Source: VXMO01 sp965219405 (GTDB lineage Bacteria; Chloroflexota; Dehalococcoidia; UBA6926). From it: a stretch of DNA of 64,000 bases. Below the pieces are notes generated by a model. It searched no databases. It saw only the letters and a program-made list of their open reading frames with translations, and was not told the DNA's origin. Position numbers and translations under genes: made by a program. The DNA is taken from assembly GCA_965219405.1 (NCBI GenBank), contig OZ244736.1, positions 1,488,001 to 1,552,000 of the forward strand, in the 5' to 3' direction. Below, one piece after another: positions 60,030 through 64,000 of the stretch (positions within the stretch are counted from its first letter, which is position 1; each line of letters begins with the position of its first letter).

Positions 60030-61738
60030 CAGTAGGACCTCACCTGTGGTTCCCATTTCGTCATCGTCACCGGCAGATAGTCCAGGACGGGGTCGCCGTC
60101 ACCGCCGCGGTGAACGATGGTGTGCTTCAGATATTCCTCGTCGTTGCGATCAGGATAGTCTTCCCTCGCATGCGCTCCCCGGCTCTCCTTGCGATTGATC
60201 GCGCTGACAGCGATGACCTCTGCCACGTCCAGCATGTAGCCCAGCTCCAGCACGGACAGCAGATCCGTGTTGAACACCCGCCCCTTGTTGTGCACGGACA
60301 CGTTCGGATAACGCTCCTTGATGTCGCGCACGGAGTTCAGCGTCGCCGTCATCCCCTCCTCGGTTCGGAACACGGCGATGCCGTCATTCATTGCGTTGCC
60401 CATCTCGAAGCGAAGCGTTGAAGAGCGCAGGCCGTCCGCCGGGCGACCGAAGATTCCCTGTATGGACTCCTCCTGGTCCGCCAACGCTGCTTCCTCGCTG
60501 ATCGGCGACCAGTCGTTGGCGTTGGCGTACTCCGTTGCCCCCGCGCCGGACCTCTTGCCGAACACGATTGTATCCAGCAGGGAATTGCCGCCAAGCCGGT
60601 TACCGCCGTGAACACTCACGTTCGCGCACTCTCCGGCAGCGAACAGCCCCTCGACTCCTGCCCAGCGCCCCTGCCCCGTCGCGTCCCACGTGCGGCCGTC
60701 AACGTCCGTCTTGATCCCGCCCATGATGTAGTGGTGACCGGGCTGAATCGGCACCGGCGCTTCTAGGATGTTCGTGCTCGCGTAGTCGCGCGCCAACTCA
60801 TAGATTTGCGCGAGTTTTGTCATGATCAGATCCCGACCCAGGTGCCGCAGGTCGAGAAAGACGCAGCCGTCAATGCCCCGCCCCTCTCGGATCTCCATCG
60901 TCTCCGCTCGGGAAACGACGTCGCGAGAAGCAAGCTCCTTCATATTCGGCGCGTACTTGTCCATGAAGCGCTCGCCGTTGGAGTTCAGCAGATAGGCCCC
61001 TTCGCCGCGCGCCCCCTCAGTGATGAGCACGCCGTTCGCCTTCATCGTCGTCGGATGATGCTGGACGGCCTCCATGTCCATGAGCGTCGCGCCGGCTTGA
61101 TATGCCAGCGCCTGCCCATCCGCCGTCACAACGAGGCCGTTTGTCGTCGGGTTATAGACCTGTCCGATTCCACCCGTCGCGAGAATGATCGACTTGGCGC
61201 GAAAGACCTCAACCTTGCCGGTCGGAATCTCCAGCGCAATACAGCCCGCTATCTTGTTGTCCTCGACCAGCAGCTTCGTGACGAACCATTCCGAGTAGGT
61301 GGTTAGCCCGCTCTTGAGAAGCTGCTCCCACATGACGTGCAGAAGAACCTGCCCCGTCTGATCAGCGACAAAGCATGTCCGATTTACGGACGTGCCGCCA
61401 AACGCCCGGGCATCAATGGTTCCGTCGTCATTCCGGTTGAAGATGACGCCCATCCGCTCAAGTGCGTAGATGTCGCCCGTCGCTTCTGAGCAGAGAATCT
61501 CGATGGCGTCCTGGTCGCCCAGGTAGTCGCTCCCCTTGACTGTGTCGTACGCGTGCGCTTCCCAGGAATCGTCCTCGCTGACCGCCGCCTGCACGCCGCC
61601 TTGAGCAGCGGCTGAATGGCTGCGTGTGGGGTAAATCTTGGAGATCATGGCGACGTCCGCGCCCATCTCCTGTGCCTTCTGTGCGGCCCTCATGCCCGCA
61701 AGACCGCCGCCGATGATAATGACCTGGTGTTGGCGCAT
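60029..61738 (-). CDS. sdhA: Succinate dehydrogenase/fumarate reductase flavoprotein
   Basis: 569 aa. It has FAD-binding VIIIGGGLAGMRAA, the covalent-flavin histidine in TRSHSAAAQGGVQAA, the dicarboxylate site HPTTM and GEGAYLLNSNGERFM, and HHYIMGGIKTD; NRLGGNSLLDTIVFGKR is at the second FAD site. Oxidises succinate or reduces fumarate; direction cannot be told. First gene of sdhA-sdhB-sdhE on the minus strand. ATG 61738 fits the family start better than TTG 61759. Confidence 0.96.
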   Translation of the reverse strand: MRQHQVIIIGGGLAGMRAAQKAQEMGADVAMISKIYPTRSHSAAAQGGVQAAVSEDDSWEAHAYDTVKGSDYLGDQDAIEILCSEATGDIYALERMGVIFNRNDDGTIDARAFGGTSVNRTCFVADQTGQVLLHVMWEQLLKSGLTTYSEWFVTKLLVEDNKIAGCIALEIPTGKVEVFRAKSIILATGGIGQVYNPTTNGLVVTADGQALAYQAGATLMDMEAVQHHPTTMKANGVLITEGARGEGAYLLNSNGERFMDKYAPNMKELASRDVVSRAETMEIREGRGIDGCVFLDLRHLGRDLIMTKLAQIYELARDYASTNILEAPVPIQPGHHYIMGGIKTDVDGRTWDATGQGRWAGVEGLFAAGECANVSVHGGNRLGGNSLLDTIVFGKRSGAGATEYANANDWSPISEEAALADQEESIQGIFGRPADGLRSSTLRFEMGNAMNDGIAVFRTEEGMTATLNSVRDIKERYPNVSVHNKGRVFNTDLLSVLELGYMLDVAEVIAVSAINRKESRGAHAREDYPDRNDEEYLKHTIVHRGGDGDPVLDYLPVTMTKWEPQVRSY

Positions 61739-61871
61739 AGTGCTGCCGGTCTCCTCCAACCCAATATGGGAATGTGACGCGAGTGTAGCATGGCCGAATC
61801 GACGCGCTCAACAGCCGAATGGCGCCCCGCCCGCTCTTCTCCCCATCCCTGCCACGCGCTACCATTGACCC

Positions 61872-63620
61872 ATGCGTATGTCCCAAATGTTCGGCAAAAC
61901 CCTGCGAGATGACCCGTCCGATGCGGACACTGCCGGACACCGACTCCTCATTCGCGCCGGTCTCGTCGCGCAAGTCGCCGCCGGTGTCTATTCCTACCTG
62001 CCCATGGCGCTGCGCTCAATGCGAAAGATCGAGAACATCATCCGTGCGGAGATGAACGCGGCGGGAGCGCAGGAAGTCCTCATGCCCGTCATCCAGCCCG
62101 TCGAACTTTGGCGGCAGAGCGGACGGGAGGAGGCGTTCGGCCCCACCCTGTTGCACCTCCAGGATCGCCGCGAGCGCCAGATGGTTCTTGCCCCTACACA
62201 TGAAGAGGCCGTGACCGATCTCGCCCGCCGCCACGTCCGCAGCTACCGCGATCTGCCCATCAATCTCTACCAGGTCCAGACCAAGCTCCGCGACGAGGCC
62301 CGGCCACGCGCCGGGCTCATACGCGTGCGCGAGTTCCATATGAAGGACGCCTACTCCTTTGACGTGGATCAGGACGGTCTCGACGCCGCCTACGACAAAA
62401 TGGTGCAGGCCTACTGGAACATCTTCCGCCGTTCAGGGCTCGATGTCGTCGCCGTCGAGGCGGACAGCGGGGCGATGGGTGGCAGCGACTCTCAGGAATA
62501 CATGCTCCTCGCGGAAACCGGCGAGGACGAGCTGGTCAACTGCCCTGTCTGCGGCTACGCGGCCAACGTCGAACGCGCACTCTCTCGCTACGCCCCGCCT
62601 CCGGACACTGGCGAGCCACACGACATCGAAATCATCGACACCCCCAACATGACCACCATCGCCGAACTCGCGGAGTTTCTAGACATCGAAGAAAGTCAGA
62701 CCCTCAAGGCCGTCTTCTATGTCCACGATGGCGAGTTCATTTTCGTCGCAATCCGCGGAGACCTCGACGTCAACGAAGTGAAACTGGCCAATGCCCTCGG
62801 CGGCGCCGAACTCCGCCTCGCCACCGATGAAGAGGTTAAAGCGGCCGGCATCGTCGCCGGTTCAGCCTCCCCAGTCGGCATCGAAAACGTCCGCAAGATC
62901 GGTGACCTCTCAGCAACACAGGGAGCCAACTACGTCGCCGGGGCGAACGACGCTCACAAGCACTTCAGAAACGTCAACTACGGCCGCGACTTTGAACTCG
63001 ATGACGTTATCGATATCGCGAAAGCAGAAGAGGGGCACGGCTGCCCTCGCTGCGATGACGGCACACTCAATTTCTCACGCGGCATTGAGGTCGGCCACGT
63101 CTTCAAGCTCGGCACGAAATTCAGTGAGGCATTCGCGGCGAACTACGTCACGCAGGATGGCGAGGAAAGGCCCATGTTCATGGGCTGCTACGGCATCGGC
63201 GTCGGTCGTCTGCTCGGTGCCGCCATCGAGAGCAGTCACGATGATGACGGCATCATCTTCCCCGCCAACATCGCTCCCTATGACATCCACCTCGTATCCC
63301 TCAACCCCGGCGATGAGGAAATCTCAGGCGCCGCAGATGAGCTGTACAACGAACTCACGTCGGCTGGCCTGGAAGTCCTCTTCGACGACCGCGACGAATC
63401 CGCAGGTATCAAGTTCAGCGACGCAGACTTGCTCGGAATGCCCTTGCGCGCCACCGTCAGCCGCCGCTCCATGCGTGACGGCCGTAACGCCGAACTCAAA
63501 CTCCGCAGTCGCGACCGCGACTCGGCGAAAATCGTCCCAATCGAGAACGCCGTTCAGGAGGCGCGCAGCCTTCTCAACGAACTGACAGAAAAGAGTGAAC
63601 TCGCCCCCCGTTCGCCCTGA
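61872..63620 (+). CDS. proS: Prolyl-tRNA synthetase
   Basis: 582 aa, bacterial-type class II enzyme. Motif 1 region RAGLVAQVAAGVYSYLPMALR is followed by motif 2 (RDEARPRAGLIRVREFHMKDAYSF) and the inserted YbaK-like editing domain (about 235-385, LKAVFYVHDGEFIFVAIRGD). Motif 3 is MGCYGIGVGRLLGAAIE and the anticodon domain closes the protein. In many Chloroflexota and other bacteria proS follows ispG; here they are 41 kb apart. Divergent from sdhA. Confidence 0.97.
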   Translation: MRMSQMFGKTLRDDPSDADTAGHRLLIRAGLVAQVAAGVYSYLPMALRSMRKIENIIRAEMNAAGAQEVLMPVIQPVELWRQSGREEAFGPTLLHLQDRRERQMVLAPTHEEAVTDLARRHVRSYRDLPINLYQVQTKLRDEARPRAGLIRVREFHMKDAYSFDVDQDGLDAAYDKMVQAYWNIFRRSGLDVVAVEADSGAMGGSDSQEYMLLAETGEDELVNCPVCGYAANVERALSRYAPPPDTGEPHDIEIIDTPNMTTIAELAEFLDIEESQTLKAVFYVHDGEFIFVAIRGDLDVNEVKLANALGGAELRLATDEEVKAAGIVAGSASPVGIENVRKIGDLSATQGANYVAGANDAHKHFRNVNYGRDFELDDVIDIAKAEEGHGCPRCDDGTLNFSRGIEVGHVFKLGTKFSEAFAANYVTQDGEERPMFMGCYGIGVGRLLGAAIESSHDDDGIIFPANIAPYDIHLVSLNPGDEEISGAADELYNELTSAGLEVLFDDRDESAGIKFSDADLLGMPLRATVSRRSMRDGRNAELKLRSRDRDSAKIVPIENAVQEARSLLNELTEKSELAPRSP

Positions 63621-63680
63621 GCTGATCGAAGAGCGCTCCCGTTCGTGGTGAGCCTGTCGAACCACAACGGGTACACGCCT
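63610..63680. repeat. Repeat remnants with GAGCCTGTCGAA and CTGAGCTGATCGAA cores
   Basis: GCCCTGAGCTGATCGAAGAG and GTGAGCCTGTCGAACCAC lie in tandem between proS and the PadR gene. The second core is also at about 36417-36432 (CCCGAGCCTGTCGAAGTG). They are widespread short intergenic repeats, here degraded; they contain no gene. Confidence 0.5.
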
Positions 63681-63734
63681 TTGACGGAAGGCTGCAACTC
63701 TCCATAAGATTGCAAAGAAGCACAGCGAGGCGTC

Positions 63735-64000
63735 ATGACGGCATCGTCTGAAACTGAGTCACGGACCTCTCCAATGTGGGGACTTGTCCAGCCCGCCGTA
63801 CTCCTGGTCTTGTCAGAAGGGCCACAGCACGGGTATGCGCTCCTTGAGGCGCTGCAAGCTCGCGGCTACCTCCCCGGCAAGGCGGACGTGGGCAACCTCT
63901 ATCGTGGCCTGAGGCGGCTTGAGAAATCCGGCGCGGTCACGTCTGAGTGGGTGCGCCAGAGTGGACCAGGCCCTTCCCGCCGCACCTATGAGATAACAGA
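63735..64000 (+). CDS. PadR-family transcriptional regulator (cut by window edge)
   Basis: The first 88 codons of a PadR-type winged-helix repressor. It shows PAVLLVLSEGPQHGYALLEAL (helix 1-2), then VGNLYRGLRRLEKSGAVTSEW (recognition helix and wing) and PSRRTYEIT, which corresponds to the usual PRRxYxLT end of the wing. ATG 63735 is preceded by GCGAGG. The C-terminal dimerisation part lies beyond the window. Its target is not visible. Confidence 0.9.
   Translation, partial: MTASSETESRTSPMWGLVQPAVLLVLSEGPQHGYALLEALQARGYLPGKADVGNLYRGLRRLEKSGAVTSEWVRQSGPGPSRRTYEIT

Overview
The window is GC-rich bacterial chromosome (roughly 60% GC by eye) and is almost fully coding. It holds about 65 protein genes. 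I saw no rRNA, tRNA or CRISPR array and no intact transposon. Gene order and content suggest a free-living Chloroflexota bacterium, most likely of the Dehalococcoidia/SAR202 type. The reasons are the run rpsB-tsf-pyrH-frr-uppS-cdsA-dxr-rseP-ispG, a split methylmalonyl-CoA mutase with paired VOC proteins, CaiB/BaiF CoA transferases, Thr/Pro-linker lipoproteins, a type-E succinate dehydrogenase and frequent GTG/TTG starts. This assignment is an inference; no marker gene was searched.

Layout. 1-5.2 kb: end of secD, secF, an alpha/beta hydrolase, a DedA protein, two small envelope proteins and an ACT-domain malic enzyme. 5.2-12.3 kb: thiI, a YHS-like protein, a CtpA-type protease, hflX, a Nudix protein, two membrane proteins (one Mrr-like), dtd and two FmdB zinc ribbons. 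12.4-21.1 kb: the ribosome/isoprenoid/envelope run rpsB to ispG, interrupted by a toxin-antitoxin pair. 21.3-25.2 kb: methylmalonyl-CoA mutase and epimerase-like genes. 25.4-30.4 kb: DUF177, rpmF, fabD, nusB, acpP, uracil-DNA glycosylase and RNase J. 30.4-42.5 kb is the accessory part: two related lipoproteins, a double CoA transferase, a leucine-rich-repeat subtilisin, palindromic repeats, an amidase gene with an in-frame TGA and an orphan YgiT-type gene. 42.5-50.4 kb: ilvD, a pterin dehydratase, a VOC protein, an HpcH aldolase, lepA, a second toxin-antitoxin pair, folK and folP. 50.5-64 kb: a transcarboxylase-like operon, isocitrate and malate dehydrogenases, a methyltransferase gene with an in-frame TGA, a WD40 protein, sdhABE-type succinate dehydrogenase, proS and the start of a PadR regulator.

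Metabolic reading. Malic enzyme, malate dehydrogenase, succinate dehydrogenase/fumarate reductase, methylmalonyl-CoA mutase, epimerase-like proteins, a carboxyltransferase and a biotinylated pyruvate/oxaloacetate carboxyltransferase all lie within 58 kb. Together they supply most steps of a methylmalonyl-CoA (Wood-Werkman-type) route between propionyl-CoA, succinate, oxaloacetate and pyruvate. Fumarase and succinyl-CoA handling are not in the window.

Most unusual signals. (1) Two otherwise intact genes on the minus strand, an amidase and a SAM methyltransferase, each carry one in-frame TGA, and each TGA is followed 13-14 nt later by a short hairpin. Nonsense decay, assembly error and selenocysteine recoding are all possible. 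(2) pyrH has no ATG, GTG or TTG upstream of its conserved N-terminus and appears to start at CTG. (3) Three families of dispersed palindromic repeats occur, including a perfect 30-bp palindrome. (4) A pair of uncharacterised paralogous lipoproteins lies next to a plant-like LRR/subtilisin fusion.
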